Origin: Gammaproteobacteria bacterium | GTDB taxonomy: Bacteria; Pseudomonadota; Gammaproteobacteria; SZUA-229 | Length of the DNA: 12,761 nucleotides | Direction of reading: 5' to 3' | Assembly: GCA_026197015.1 (NCBI GenBank) | Contig: JAPHRB010000057.1 | Location: 1-12,761, forward strand | In this document: positions 1-8,119 of the stretch, one piece after another | Layout: each line of letters begins with the position of its first letter | How positions within the stretch are numbered: the stretch's first letter is position 1 | Made by a program: the position numbers and the translations under genes | The notes under the pieces: model-generated | What the model was told of the DNA's origin: nothing | Database searches by the model: none | The model's input: the letters and a program-made list of their open reading frames with translations, nothing else

Positions 1-494
1 TCAATGGCTTCAAAATCGGGAAGGTAATTCGTATCCGCGGTTGTATTATAAAAGTAGGGCTCAGCGCCAGCTAAAATAGCTGCCCCTTCATAAATCTGAT
101 AAAACGGATTTGGCATACAAACCAGTGCCCCGCCCCGGGTACTGGTTTCTCGGTTGACCATGGCCTGTGCAAAAGCAAACAGGGCTTCGCGGGTACCATT
201 TACAGGTAATACATTCTTTTCTATATCAAGGCTATTCGACGGGAGTTTAAAACGCCGAACCAGCCAGTTTGCAATAGACTGTCGTAATTCTGGTGTACCC
301 CTGGTAAGCGGGTAATTGGCTATTTTAGCCAATGAGTTGACCAGCTCTTCAAGCACGAATGCAGGCGGCTCATGTTTGGGCTCACCAATTGATAAAGCGA
401 TATGGCTCAGCGCATTATTGGGCGAGATGCCTGCCTTGAGCTCAGCCAGTTTTTCAAAAGGATAAGGATGTAGTCGATTGAGATCAGGGTTCAT
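1..494 (-). CDS. dapC: Succinyldiaminopimelate aminotransferase DapC, 5' part (cut by window edge)
   Basis: A PLP-dependent class I/II aminotransferase converting N-succinyl-2-amino-6-ketopimelate to N-succinyl-LL-diaminopimelate, with glutamate as amino donor, in cytoplasmic lysine/peptidoglycan precursor synthesis. The first 164 residues are present, starting from the ATG at 494-492. The N-terminus (MNPDLNRLHPYPFEKL) and the motifs SIGEPKH, the YPLTRGTPELR stretch, LPVNGTREALFAFAQ and NPFYQIYEGAAILAGAEPYF are typical of the proteobacterial DapC type rather than of ArgD, which can do the same reaction. The PLP lysine lies beyond position 1, so catalytic competence cannot be judged. No convincing Shine-Dalgarno sequence precedes the ATG. 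The gene diverges from the VOC-family gene. Family assignment is confident; the exact substrate is inferred from similarity. Confidence 0.88.
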   Translation of the reverse strand, partial: MNPDLNRLHPYPFEKLAELKAGISPNNALSHIALSIGEPKHEPPAFVLEELVNSLAKIANYPLTRGTPELRQSIANWLVRRFKLPSNSLDIEKNVLPVNGTREALFAFAQAMVNRETSTRGGALVCMPNPFYQIYEGAAILAGAEPYFYNTTADTNYLPDFEAI

Positions 495-535
495 GTAAAA
501 TGCAGTTAATTACTAAGGCTGTTAAATGGCGGCTC

Positions 536-543
536 ATTATACT
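536..543. promoter_or_regulatory. Overlapping divergent -10 elements between dapC and the VOC gene
   Basis: The minus strand reads a perfect TATAAT at 541-536, about 42 nt upstream of the dapC ATG. The plus strand reads TATACT at 538-543, upstream of the GTG start of the VOC gene. Neither has a good -35 at 16-18 bp, and a plus-strand transcript from here would have only a ~10 nt leader. The dapC assignment is the more plausible. This is a prediction from base pattern only. Confidence 0.3.
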
Positions 544-559
544 CAAAACTGGAGACGAA

Positions 560-934
560 GTGGCTGTTTTATCTATTCATCATGTAAGTTTGGTTGTAGC
601 TGATACTCAGCAGGCGGTTTCATTTTATACTCAGGTCTTAGGCCTGGAGGTATGTGAGGAGCGCCCGCCCCTCGGTTTTGCGGGTGCATGGTTAACAGTG
701 GGGCATCAGCAAATTCATCTACTTGAAGTTGAAAACCCTGATCCGGTTAGTAATAGACCTGAACACGGCGGCCGAGACCGGCATCTGGCGATGACAGTGA
801 CAGATTTGACTGAAATAGAACAGAAGCTGATTTCTCTCGATATTTTCTATACTAAAAGTCGTTCAGGCCGCGTCGCACTATTTTGTCGCGATCCAGATGG
901 TAATGGTATAGAGCTAATAGAATCAAGGGGTTAG
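560..934 (+). CDS. VOC-family (glyoxalase/dioxygenase fold) protein
   Basis: A 124-residue single-domain vicinal oxygen chelate protein, two beta-alpha-beta-beta-beta modules. Module 1 starts IHHVSLVVAD and includes the QIHLLEVENPDP strand; module 2 includes RHLAMTVTDL and ends DPDGNGIELIE. Likely metal ligands are His8, His53 or Glu56, His75 and Glu118, so a divalent-metal enzyme is expected. The substrate is unknown, and glyoxalase I activity cannot be claimed because the family also holds dioxygenases, isomerases and antibiotic-resistance proteins. I chose the GTG at 560: it follows GGAG (551-554) at a normal distance and puts the fold at the N-terminus. The in-frame ATG at 500 would add 20 residues with no place in the fold and nearly abut the dapC start. 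ycgN follows after 9 bp, so the two are probably co-transcribed. Confidence 0.85.
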   Translation: MAVLSIHHVSLVVADTQQAVSFYTQVLGLEVCEERPPLGFAGAWLTVGHQQIHLLEVENPDPVSNRPEHGGRDRHLAMTVTDLTEIEQKLISLDIFYTKSRSGRVALFCRDPDGNGIELIESRG

Positions 935-943
935 GCTGTTTTT

Positions 944-1393
944 ATGGCTATTGAGTTCTGGAAAAATAAACCCTTAACAGAAATGAGCGATGAAGAATGG
1001 GAGTCTCTGTGTGATGGCTGTGCGCGTTGCTGTTTATTAAAACTTGAAAATGAAGATACTTCAGAATTGTTTTTTACCAATGTCAGTTGTCATTTATTAA
1101 ATATCGAAGAATGTCGTTGTAAGGACTATCAAAACAGAAAATTTCTGGTTCCAGAGTGTTTATTAGTGAAAAACATGGCTTTGTCAGAATACAAGTGGTT
1201 GCCTGAAACCTGTGCATATCGATTATTGTCAGAGAATAAACCCTTGCCTGGGTGGCATCCATTAATTTCAGGTGATAAAAATAGCGTTAAACAGGTAGGT
1301 ATTACGGTAGATGGCTTTGCGGTATCTGAAGATTTTATTCACCCTGAGCAGTTAGAAGACCATGTTATCAACTTACCTTTGCCTGACGAATGA
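944..1393 (+). CDS. ycgN: YcgN family (UPF0260) cysteine cluster protein
   Basis: A 149-residue cytoplasmic protein matching the YcgN/UPF0260 family in length (about 150) and in its conserved start, FWKNKPLTEMSDEEWESLC. The signature cysteine cluster is C23-x2-C26-x2-C29-C30. Further cysteines lie at 48, 56, 58 and 71 (the CHLL, CRCKDY and PEC contexts) and at 89 (LPETCAYRL). Such clusters in the wider CxxCxxxCC group are thought to bind Fe-S or zinc, but the function of YcgN is not established. The segments KPLPGWHPLISGD and GFAVSEDFIHPEQLEDHVI are typical conserved C-terminal blocks. It starts 9 bp after the VOC gene stop, with TTAGG (931-935) as a modest ribosome site that overlaps the upstream stop codon. 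Confidence 0.92.
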   Translation: MAIEFWKNKPLTEMSDEEWESLCDGCARCCLLKLENEDTSELFFTNVSCHLLNIEECRCKDYQNRKFLVPECLLVKNMALSEYKWLPETCAYRLLSENKPLPGWHPLISGDKNSVKQVGITVDGFAVSEDFIHPEQLEDHVINLPLPDE

Positions 1394-1405
1394 TTTATCC
1401 ACACA

Positions 1406-1464
1406 TTGAGTATTGTTGAAATAATTTTATAAGCTCTTGATATTAAATAAAATTGTTGTATCTT
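1406..1464 (+). promoter_or_regulatory. Candidate pepN promoters (two tandem)
   Basis: Candidate 1: TTGAGT (1406-1411), 16-bp spacer, TATAAG (1428-1433). Candidate 2: TTGATA (1437-1442), 16-bp spacer, TATCTT (1459-1464). Both lie in the 95-bp AT-rich gap before pepN and would give leaders of roughly 49 and 17 nt. Assigned by resemblance to sigma-70 elements only. Confidence 0.4.
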
Positions 1465-1488
1465 CATGGTATCACTACAGGAATTCTA

Positions 1489-4104
1489 ATGAGCAGAGAT
1501 ACCACACCAAACACGATCTATTTAAAAGACTATAAACAACCAGCGTACTGGATTGATTCAATCAGTTTGCATTTTGAACTAGGTGAAGATGAAACGCGTG
1601 TTGTATCTGAGATGGAAGTGCGCAGAAATATGGACCTGCAGGGTCCGAATATTCTTGAGCTGGATGGAGAGGATCTGCTTCTAGGTTCTATACTGATTAA
1701 TGATAAAGCCTTAAGTGACGGTCAGTTTAGTGTAACAAACGAAGGTTTATGGATTCCAGATGTACCTGAGCAGTTTACCCTGCAAATAGAAACCTTTATC
1801 AAGCCGCAACTTAATACATCTCTTGAAGGTTTGTATAAATCATCGGGTAATTTCTGTACCCAGTGTGAAGCTCAGGGTTTCCGCAAAATCACTTATTACC
1901 TTGATCGGCCAGATGTTATGGCTAAATTCACTACCACTATTGTTGCCGATAAAAGCAGATACCCTGTATTACTCTCAAATGGTAACCCGGTAGATACAAC
2001 TGATTTAGAAAATGGTAAACACAGTGTTACCTGGGAAGATCCGTTTAAAAAACCCTGTTATTTGTTTGCCCTGGTGGCGGGTGACTTAGAGTGTATTCAA
2101 GATACGTTTGTGACTATGAATAAACGTGAGATAGACTGTCGTATTTATGTAGAAGCCCATAATACAGATAAGTGTGAGCATGCCATGCTTTCGCTTAAAA
2201 AATCGATGAGGTGGGATGAAGATACATTTGGTCGTGAATATGATTTAGATATTTATATGATTGTCGCGGTAGATGATTTCAATATGGGCGCGATGGAAAA
2301 TAAAGGTTTGAATGTATTTAACTCCAAGTATGTTCTGGCGCGACCAGATACAGCAACGGATACCGATTTTATAAATATTGAAGCGGTTATCGGGCATGAG
2401 TATTTTCATAACTGGAGTGGTAATCGTGTTACCTGTCGTGACTGGTTTCAGTTAACCTTGAAAGAGGGCTTTACGGTATTTCGTGATCAGCAATTCACTT
2501 CTGATATGAACTCGGCTTCAGTAAAACGTATTGATGATGTAAATGTCTTACGCACCAGACAGTTTGCTGAAGATGCCGGGCCTATGTCACATCCTATTCA
2601 GCCAGCCTCATATGTAGAAATAAATAATTTTTACACCGTAACGGTTTATAACAAAGGCGCAGAAATCATTCGCATGATTCATACCCTGCTGGGAAAAGAA
2701 AACTTTCGCAAAGGTACGGATTTGTATTTTGATCGTCATGATGGTGAAGCGGCGACAACTGAAGACTTTGTAAAAGCAATGGAAGATGCCAGTAAAATCG
2801 ACTTAACTCAGTTTCGTCGCTGGTATAGTCAGGCGGGTACTCCGCAACTGGATATACAGTCTAATTATGATGCAGCAGAAAAACGCCTAAGTTTAACGGT
2901 TAAACAATCCTCAAAGTTAGATAGCAATAAACCATTTCATATTCCACTAAGTTTGAGTTTAATTAATGCACACGGCGAAGAAGTTAAATCCGCTGCACAA
3001 ATAGCCAGTATCATCCAGCCTGAACAGGTAATTGAATTTAATAATGTAGATGAGAATACAGCTGTTTCTGTATTACGAAATTATTCTGCTCCCGTGAAAT
3101 TAAATTATCCATTAAATAATGAACAGTTGGCTTTTCTTGTGGCAAATGATAGTGATGAGTTTAATCGTTGGAATTGTGCACAGGAATTAGGTTTAAACAT
3201 AATGCTGGCACTGGTTGAAGATGATCAGCAAGGTAAAAAACTGCAACTTGATAGCTTTTTTATTAGTACTCTAAAACAGGTGTTAATTGATGGTTCGCTG
3301 GATAAAGCTTTGGCAGCAAGAATTTTAAGTTTGCCCAGTGAAGATTATATGGGGCAAAACATGTCAACAATTGATGTTGACGCTATTTATCGTGTTAGAG
3401 AGTTCTGCAAACAAACACTTGCATTTGAATTGATGGATGAATTTGTTGAAGTTTATAAACGCTGCCAGGATAGCGAATACTTACTGACCCCTAATGCAAT
3501 GGGGCAGCGTAGTTTAAAGAATATTTGCCTTTCATATATGATGTGTAGTCAGACTGAAACTGCAAAAAAAGCCACCGTTGATATGGCGTTGGAGCAGTAT
3601 AAAAATGCAAATAATATGACAGATCAAATATCAGCTTTACGTTGCCTGGCTCATTATTCTGAGAGTGATGGTCGTCAGGCACTATCTGATTTCTATGAGC
3701 AGTGGAGTGACGATTCTCTGGTTATTGATAAATGGTTTATTGTGCAGGCCACAGCTACTGGCGTAAACGCCTTTCAATCAGTGCAGTCACTATTAGAGCA
3801 TGAGGCTTTTGATTTAAATGTGCCAAATCGGGTGCGCTCATTAGTGGGTGCATTTAGTCAGTCGAATGCAGTTGAGTTTCATCACTTGTCAGGGCAGGGT
3901 TATGAGTTTCTGGCAGATATCGTTATTAAGTTAAATAAAACCAATCCACAGATTGCAGCTCGTCTTTTATTACCTTTAATACAGTGGAAAAACTATGCTG
4001 CCAATCGTCAACTGATGATGAAGGCCCAGCTACAGAGGATATCTGAAACACCTGATCTGGCAAAAGATGTGTTTGAAATAACAAATAAAGGTCTTTCGGC
4101 TTAG
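1489..4104 (+). CDS. pepN: Aminopeptidase N (M1 family zinc metallopeptidase)
   Basis: An 871-residue cytoplasmic M1 aminopeptidase releasing N-terminal residues from peptides; E. coli PepN is 870 residues and collinear with this protein. Visible: the substrate-anchoring GAMEN motif at 267-271; the zinc site HEYFH at 303-307 (His303, His307, catalytic Glu304) plus Glu326 in LKEG as third ligand; and the transition-state tyrosine Tyr387 in NNFYTVTVYNKGAE. The N-terminal beta domain contains the CTQCEAQGFRKITYYLDRPDV block, and the C-terminal all-helical domain is complete to the stop. Start: the ATG at 1489 has AGGA (1479-1482) 6 nt upstream and matches the family N-terminus. An in-frame TTG at 1453 would add 12 unsupported residues. 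It lies 95 bp after ycgN with its own candidate promoters. Assignment is essentially certain. Confidence 0.97.
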   Translation: MSRDTTPNTIYLKDYKQPAYWIDSISLHFELGEDETRVVSEMEVRRNMDLQGPNILELDGEDLLLGSILINDKALSDGQFSVTNEGLWIPDVPEQFTLQIETFIKPQLNTSLEGLYKSSGNFCTQCEAQGFRKITYYLDRPDVMAKFTTTIVADKSRYPVLLSNGNPVDTTDLENGKHSVTWEDPFKKPCYLFALVAGDLECIQDTFVTMNKREIDCRIYVEAHNTDKCEHAMLSLKKSMRWDEDTFGREYDLDIYMIVAVDDFNMGAMENKGLNVFNSKYVLARPDTATDTDFINIEAVIGHEYFHNWSGNRVTCRDWFQLTLKEGFTVFRDQQFTSDMNSASVKRIDDVNVLRTRQFAEDAGPMSHPIQPASYVEINNFYTVTVYNKGAEIIRMIHTLLGKENFRKGTDLYFDRHDGEAATTEDFVKAMEDASKIDLTQFRRWYSQAGTPQLDIQSNYDAAEKRLSLTVKQSSKLDSNKPFHIPLSLSLINAHGEEVKSAAQIASIIQPEQVIEFNNVDENTAVSVLRNYSAPVKLNYPLNNEQLAFLVANDSDEFNRWNCAQELGLNIMLALVEDDQQGKKLQLDSFFISTLKQVLIDGSLDKALAARILSLPSEDYMGQNMSTIDVDAIYRVREFCKQTLAFELMDEFVEVYKRCQDSEYLLTPNAMGQRSLKNICLSYMMCSQTETAKKATVDMALEQYKNANNMTDQISALRCLAHYSESDGRQALSDFYEQWSDDSLVIDKWFIVQATATGVNAFQSVQSLLEHEAFDLNVPNRVRSLVGAFSQSNAVEFHHLSGQGYEFLADIVIKLNKTNPQIAARLLLPLIQWKNYAANRQLMMKAQLQRISETPDLAKDVFEITNKGLSA

Positions 4105-4218
4105 AATTAAATATAAACCTGAAGAGAAGGAGAGCGTTTAAAATATAAATTGTATTGTGTTTACCAGGGTTGATTTCAGCAGAATTTATTTGTTGTGCTA
4201 TGCTCCTACCATTAGAGT

Positions 4219-4240
4219 ATATTGCGGATTGCAATATTTT
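4219..4240 (+). terminator. Hairpin after pepN, possible weak terminator or operator
   Basis: Perfect inverted repeat ATATTGC (4219-4225), loop GGATT, GCAATAT (4231-4237), followed by TTT. The 7-bp stem has only two G-C pairs, so it is weak for an intrinsic terminator. It sits 34 bp before the next gene, where it could equally be a regulator site or leader hairpin; TATATT at 4218-4223 could serve as a -10. The rest of the 169-bp gap is plain AT-rich DNA. Confidence 0.35.
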
Positions 4241-4273
4241 AAATATTAAAATAAAAATAAATAATAATAAACT

Positions 4274-6010
4274 ATGACAAATTCCAGCGGTTCATCTGGC
4301 GACATTACCGATTTAGGCAATGATTCAAAGCTAGAGCAAACACCTGTTATTTTAATTGCAGATGATGATCCATCTATACGTTTAGTGCTGAAGCACTCTA
4401 TGGAGCAAAGTGGGTATCATGTAATTGAAGCCGCTAATGGCCTTGAAGCGGTTCAGGCTGCGATTAGAGAGATTCCCGATTTGATTTTAATGGATGCCGT
4501 TATGCCTGTAATGGATGGCTTTCGTGCAACTGAGGAAATTAAAAAAATTAGTGGCTGTCAGGAAACGCCGATATTAATGGCCACCTCCCTGGATGATGAC
4601 CAGTCTGTTGCCAGGGCTTTTGATGTAGGGGCCTGCGATTATATTACCAAACCATTTAACTGGTCTGTGTTAAAACACAGAACCTCACGAATGTTATTTG
4701 CCGCACATGCGGAGCGAAAAATTCGTCACCTTGCATATCATGATGTACTCACCGGTTTGCCAAATCGAATGTTGTTTATGGATAGAATTGACCAGGCTAT
4801 CTCCAGAGCACAGCGTGAAAATGGAAAGTTTGCAATTTTATATATAGATATTGATCATTTTAAAGTTATTAATGATTCCATGGGGCATGCTGCGGGTGAT
4901 CAGCTGTTGAATATAGTGTCACAACGTTTAACTGAAACTTTACGTAAAACAGATACAATCGCCAGGTTGGGCGGAGATGAATTCACAATTATTATTGAGG
5001 ATCTGGATGAAGCCGAGTCAGTTGTGCTGGTTGCAAAAAATATACTGGCTACTCTGGACAAGCCGGTGGAAATTTTTGAAAAAGAAGTGCATATTGGTGG
5101 CAGTATCGGCATAGCACTATACCCTCAGGATGGTGAAACTTTTGGTACATTATTAAAAAATTCTGACACGGCCATGTATAAAGCAAAAGAGTTAGGTAGA
5201 CAAACCTTTCAGTTCTATGAACATGAAATGAGTTTAAAGGCCATGCGCAGGCTTGATCTTGAAAATCAAATTCGAATTGCTTTAAAAAATGAAGAGTTTC
5301 TAGTTTATTATCAACCAAAGGTTAATCTGCTTTCAGGCCAATGTCAGGGTATGGAGGCACTTGTTCGTTGGCAGCATCCTGAAAAAGGTATTATAACACC
5401 TGATGAATTTATACCGATTGCAGAAGAGACAGGTTTAATTGTTCAGCTTGATGAGTGGGTCATGCATACAGCGTGTCAGCAATTTAAAACATGGGAAGCA
5501 GCGGGTTACCCTGTGAATAATTTATCTGTAAATATATCCGCTCGACATTTTAAGGAAGGTAGTTTACTTCAACACTGTAAAAAACTTATTGAAGATATGC
5601 AGATACTACCCAGGTATATTGAAATTGAATTAACAGAAAGCGCATTGGTTGATAACTATAACAGTGCAAAAGAAATACTACATGAAATTCATGAGATGGG
5701 TATTCGCATCGCTTTAGATGATTTTGGTACGGGTTATGCGTCGATGTCGTATCTTAAAGAGTTTCCTTTTGACACAGTAAAGCTTGATCGCTCATTTGTT
5801 CAGGGTGTAGCAGAAGATGTCGAAGATAGCGCCATAGTGATAGCTATGATTCAACTGGCAAAAGCCTTAAATTTAAACATGATTGCTGAAGGTGTTGAAA
5901 CAGAATTACAAAAACAGTTTCTTACAGATCATGGTTGTGTTTTTGGGCAAGGTTATCTTTGGTCAAAGCCGCTAGCTGCTAACGATTTTCAACGAATGTT
6001 TTTTAGTTAA
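4274..6010 (+). CDS. Response regulator with REC-GGDEF-EAL domains (c-di-GMP turnover)
   Basis: A 578-residue soluble protein. REC (about 24-140): acidic pocket ADDDPS (30-32), phospho-acceptor Asp74 in LMDAVMPVMDG, conserved Thr in MATSLDD and Lys in YITKPF. GGDEF (about 150-315): intact GGDEF at 233-237 with an intact RxxD inhibitory site (Arg224-Asp227) five residues upstream, so diguanylate cyclase activity with product inhibition is possible. EAL (about 330-575): EALVRW (Glu361), NISARHF, ELTES, DDFGTGYAS, KLDRSF, AEGVET and GQGY are all present, so phosphodiesterase activity is possible too. Which activity dominates cannot be read from sequence. No histidine kinase is adjacent, so it is an orphan here. 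The ATG has no Shine-Dalgarno, only an A/T-rich leader, but no other start is available ahead of REC. It converges on the next gene with 27 bp between stops. Confidence 0.95.
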   Translation: MTNSSGSSGDITDLGNDSKLEQTPVILIADDDPSIRLVLKHSMEQSGYHVIEAANGLEAVQAAIREIPDLILMDAVMPVMDGFRATEEIKKISGCQETPILMATSLDDDQSVARAFDVGACDYITKPFNWSVLKHRTSRMLFAAHAERKIRHLAYHDVLTGLPNRMLFMDRIDQAISRAQRENGKFAILYIDIDHFKVINDSMGHAAGDQLLNIVSQRLTETLRKTDTIARLGGDEFTIIIEDLDEAESVVLVAKNILATLDKPVEIFEKEVHIGGSIGIALYPQDGETFGTLLKNSDTAMYKAKELGRQTFQFYEHEMSLKAMRRLDLENQIRIALKNEEFLVYYQPKVNLLSGQCQGMEALVRWQHPEKGIITPDEFIPIAEETGLIVQLDEWVMHTACQQFKTWEAAGYPVNNLSVNISARHFKEGSLLQHCKKLIEDMQILPRYIEIELTESALVDNYNSAKEILHEIHEMGIRIALDDFGTGYASMSYLKEFPFDTVKLDRSFVQGVAEDVEDSAIVIAMIQLAKALNLNMIAEGVETELQKQFLTDHGCVFGQGYLWSKPLAANDFQRMFFS

Positions 6011-6037
6011 GATTTGTGAGTTGTTTTTAAGATGGAG

Positions 6038-6901
6038 TCATTTTAGCTTTCTGTTTTGTAAAACCTCATATGCAGCAACCGTAACAATGCTTGCGATCGA
6101 AAGTATTATGACTGATAGTATTACGATATATCTTGTCTCATAAACTTTTTCTTGTTCATTAACTTTCCTGTTTTTAACAGCTTTAGGTTTTTCGATATTG
6201 GCCTGCGGTGATTGCTTAAGTGTTTCAGTTTCTATTTTTCTGGTTAGTGACTGATATATAGAGTTGTCAGCGCCGCTGCTTTGCAATTCGCGTTGCATGT
6301 TTTTGTAGGCCTGCTTTGCTTCTTCTTTGCGCCCGGCTTTTTCTAACTGATCAATGTTGCTCCAGTGCAAATACCAGTAATAACTATCATTCTCTCCATT
6401 ACCTCCTAGCGCTATTTCGTTTTTTGTTGCTTCGATTTTTAAATCTTCTGGCAAGCTATGCTTCATTGTGCTGAATATTGAAGCACTTAGCTGGTTGTCT
6501 GGTGACTGAGCCAGTTGAATCGATTTTTTGAATGCTTCATTGTTTTGTTTCATATGACTGCTTGCTAAAGGCAGGTTTTTTTCTTCAGTATAATATGAAG
6601 ACATATTTATATGGTGGAGACCCTTAATAAACCAGAAAACAGCATTGTTTACGTTAATCGTGCTAAGTTCATTTAGTTTGTTATCTAACCCCAGTAGCTC
6701 TATTCGCTGTTGTGTCAGTGGTAAGTTTATATCTTCACTGTAATACTCAGTTACTCTGTTGGCGATTGACTCATCTATAACAGGCTCGACTTGAAACTGT
6801 TCTATAAAACGACTGTCTGCCAGACACATTGAAATTGATAAGGGTATACTGCATATTATGCAGATCAATAAAGTACTAAATTTAATATTTAATATTTGCA
6901 T
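6038..6901 (-). CDS. Exported bitopic protein with TPR-like helical region, function unknown
   Basis: A 287-residue protein that I do not recognise. N-terminal signal peptide at 1-28 (hydrophobic LLICIICSIPLSISMCLA, likely cut before Asp29), a mostly helical middle, and a C-terminal membrane segment at about 258-277 (IVILSVIILSIASIVTVAAY) ending in a short basic tail (NRKLK). The mature protein should face the periplasm, anchored by its C-terminus. Residues about 174-206 (YYWYLHW, then QLEKAGRKEEAKQAYKNMQREL) look like one TPR-type helix pair; a basic, Gln/Pro-containing linker (about 228-252) joins this to the membrane anchor. I took the ATG at 6901-6899, which begins the signal peptide; an in-frame ATG at 6952 would add 17 residues before it. 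The start overlaps the end of the upstream M15-like gene by 20 nt, implying coupled translation and perhaps joint function. Confidence 0.75.
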   Translation of the reverse strand: MQILNIKFSTLLICIICSIPLSISMCLADSRFIEQFQVEPVIDESIANRVTEYYSEDINLPLTQQRIELLGLDNKLNELSTINVNNAVFWFIKGLHHINMSSYYTEEKNLPLASSHMKQNNEAFKKSIQLAQSPDNQLSASIFSTMKHSLPEDLKIEATKNEIALGGNGENDSYYWYLHWSNIDQLEKAGRKEEAKQAYKNMQRELQSSGADNSIYQSLTRKIETETLKQSPQANIEKPKAVKNRKVNEQEKVYETRYIVILSVIILSIASIVTVAAYEVLQNRKLK

Positions 6902-8108
6902 GTAAGTGGTCCGCTTTATCAAACGCATCGGGTATGCCGTTTGCAGGTTCAATGTCCTGTTTAAATTCTCTTGTTGTCATTGGTCTGCCGTTAGACTCAA
7001 GTTGCCAGTATGCGTTTATGTCGGCTTTATTTTCTTCCAGCGCATTCCATAATATCCAGTAACCAATAGCGGATTGTCGCGAATTGGCGGGTGCCATAAT
7101 GATTAGATCGACAGCCCCGCCTCGTTGGTGAATACCATTTACTGCATTGCTGTACCATTCGTTGCGTTCAGGGTTTCGCCAGCCACTAGAAACCCATAAT
7201 TTGTTATCTGGAATATTTAATTTTTTTATCTGTAAATCATAAAATGAATTTTCAGATTTAAGTTTATTAAGGCTATTGGTATAAGCGCTGTTTATTTTTT
7301 TTGCCAGATCTAACATACCGTCATTGATGATTAGTTTGTATTGACTCTCGGTTAATGGGTTTCCGGCTAACTGTTCTGGCTTGTCAGGAATACTGCTAAT
7401 TTCATGCCGTTTGGGAACTGGAATATCTCCATTGCCACCACGGCCGTAACGTTTTATATCATAATGATTAATGTACTCCTGTCGAATCATATCAATACGA
7501 TCCATGCTGAGGGTTGCCGTATGTGTGCCAATTGTTTTGCCGTTATCCAATATAGTTAAGGTGACGAGATATGAAAATTTTGGATTGTATTTTTTCTCGT
7601 CTATATTTCGGGTTCCACCTCCGTATTTTCTTCTCTTTCCCTGGGGACCCTTACCTTTTTTATATATTGCAGGTTGATGTGAAAATGGTGCAGGTCTGAA
7701 TATAAGCTGTTGCCTGTTTTTGACGTTAGTGTTAAGTAGCTTTGATTGCCAATGGTATCCTGAGCTTAACATACGACCATTGCCAGTAAACTCTGAGAGT
7801 AATTTAATTGTTCCATGTTGTTTGTCTTGTACCTTGATGTCCCATTTTAGCAATTGATTCGGGCTGATTTTATCGGTGAATTTTATAACGAAAGGGGTTT
7901 GTTGACTGATTATACTTTGCTTGCTGGAGTGTTTAATACCCTGTTTGATGAACGAACCTTTTTTGATAATAACAAATGACTGTATATTATTGCTCTCAGT
8001 GTCGGCTGAACTGATCACAGATAAATGCCTGGAAAAAACTTCAGCCTGACTATGATTTGCCGGGTTTATTAGCACTAATAAACTTATATATAAGAGTAAT
8101 CGTCTGAT
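6882..8108 (-). CDS. Exported M15-like (D,D-peptidase/hedgehog-type) zinc protein, probable ATC start
   Basis: About 408 residues from the proposed start, 397 from the first conventional start (GTG at 8075). In 397-numbering the C-terminal ~110 residues carry the M15 pattern: SSGWRNP (296-302), HQRGGAVD (316-323, fitting HxxGxAxD with His316 and Asp323 as zinc ligands) and DHLH (389-392, Asp as general base and His392 as third ligand). Known M15 members cleave peptidoglycan stem peptides or D-Ala-D-Ala. The first ~200 residues have no family I recognise; a Gly/Lys/Arg-rich patch (about 140-155) precedes a beta-rich part. Extending upstream from GTG in frame gives IRRLLLYISLLVLINPANHSQA, a textbook signal peptide, but no ATG/GTG/TTG begins it. 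ATC at 8108-8106 lies 7 nt after GGGA (8119-8116). Enzyme activity is inferred from motifs only. Confidence 0.78.
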   Translation of the reverse strand: MRRLLLYISLLVLINPANHSQAEVFSRHLSVISSADTESNNIQSFVIIKKGSFIKQGIKHSSKQSIISQQTPFVIKFTDKISPNQLLKWDIKVQDKQHGTIKLLSEFTGNGRMLSSGYHWQSKLLNTNVKNRQQLIFRPAPFSHQPAIYKKGKGPQGKRRKYGGGTRNIDEKKYNPKFSYLVTLTILDNGKTIGTHTATLSMDRIDMIRQEYINHYDIKRYGRGGNGDIPVPKRHEISSIPDKPEQLAGNPLTESQYKLIINDGMLDLAKKINSAYTNSLNKLKSENSFYDLQIKKLNIPDNKLWVSSGWRNPERNEWYSNAVNGIHQRGGAVDLIIMAPANSRQSAIGYWILWNALEENKADINAYWQLESNGRPMTTREFKQDIEPANGIPDAFDKADHLHANIKY

Positions 8109-8115
8109 TTTGGAG

Positions 8116-8119
8116 TCCC
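8116..8119 (-). promoter_or_regulatory. Ribosome binding site that decides the M15-like gene start
   Basis: GGGA on the minus strand, 7 nt before ATC 8108-8106, the normal spacing. The next upstream in-frame codons reach a TGA at 8141-8139 with no ATG, GTG or TTG between. The GTG at 8075 has no comparable site and would cut the signal peptide in half. Confidence 0.45.

Noticed and set aside
3926..4234. Minus-strand open frame of 102 codons at the end of pepN
   Set aside because: It is mostly antisense to pepN, with low-complexity composition and no ribosome site.
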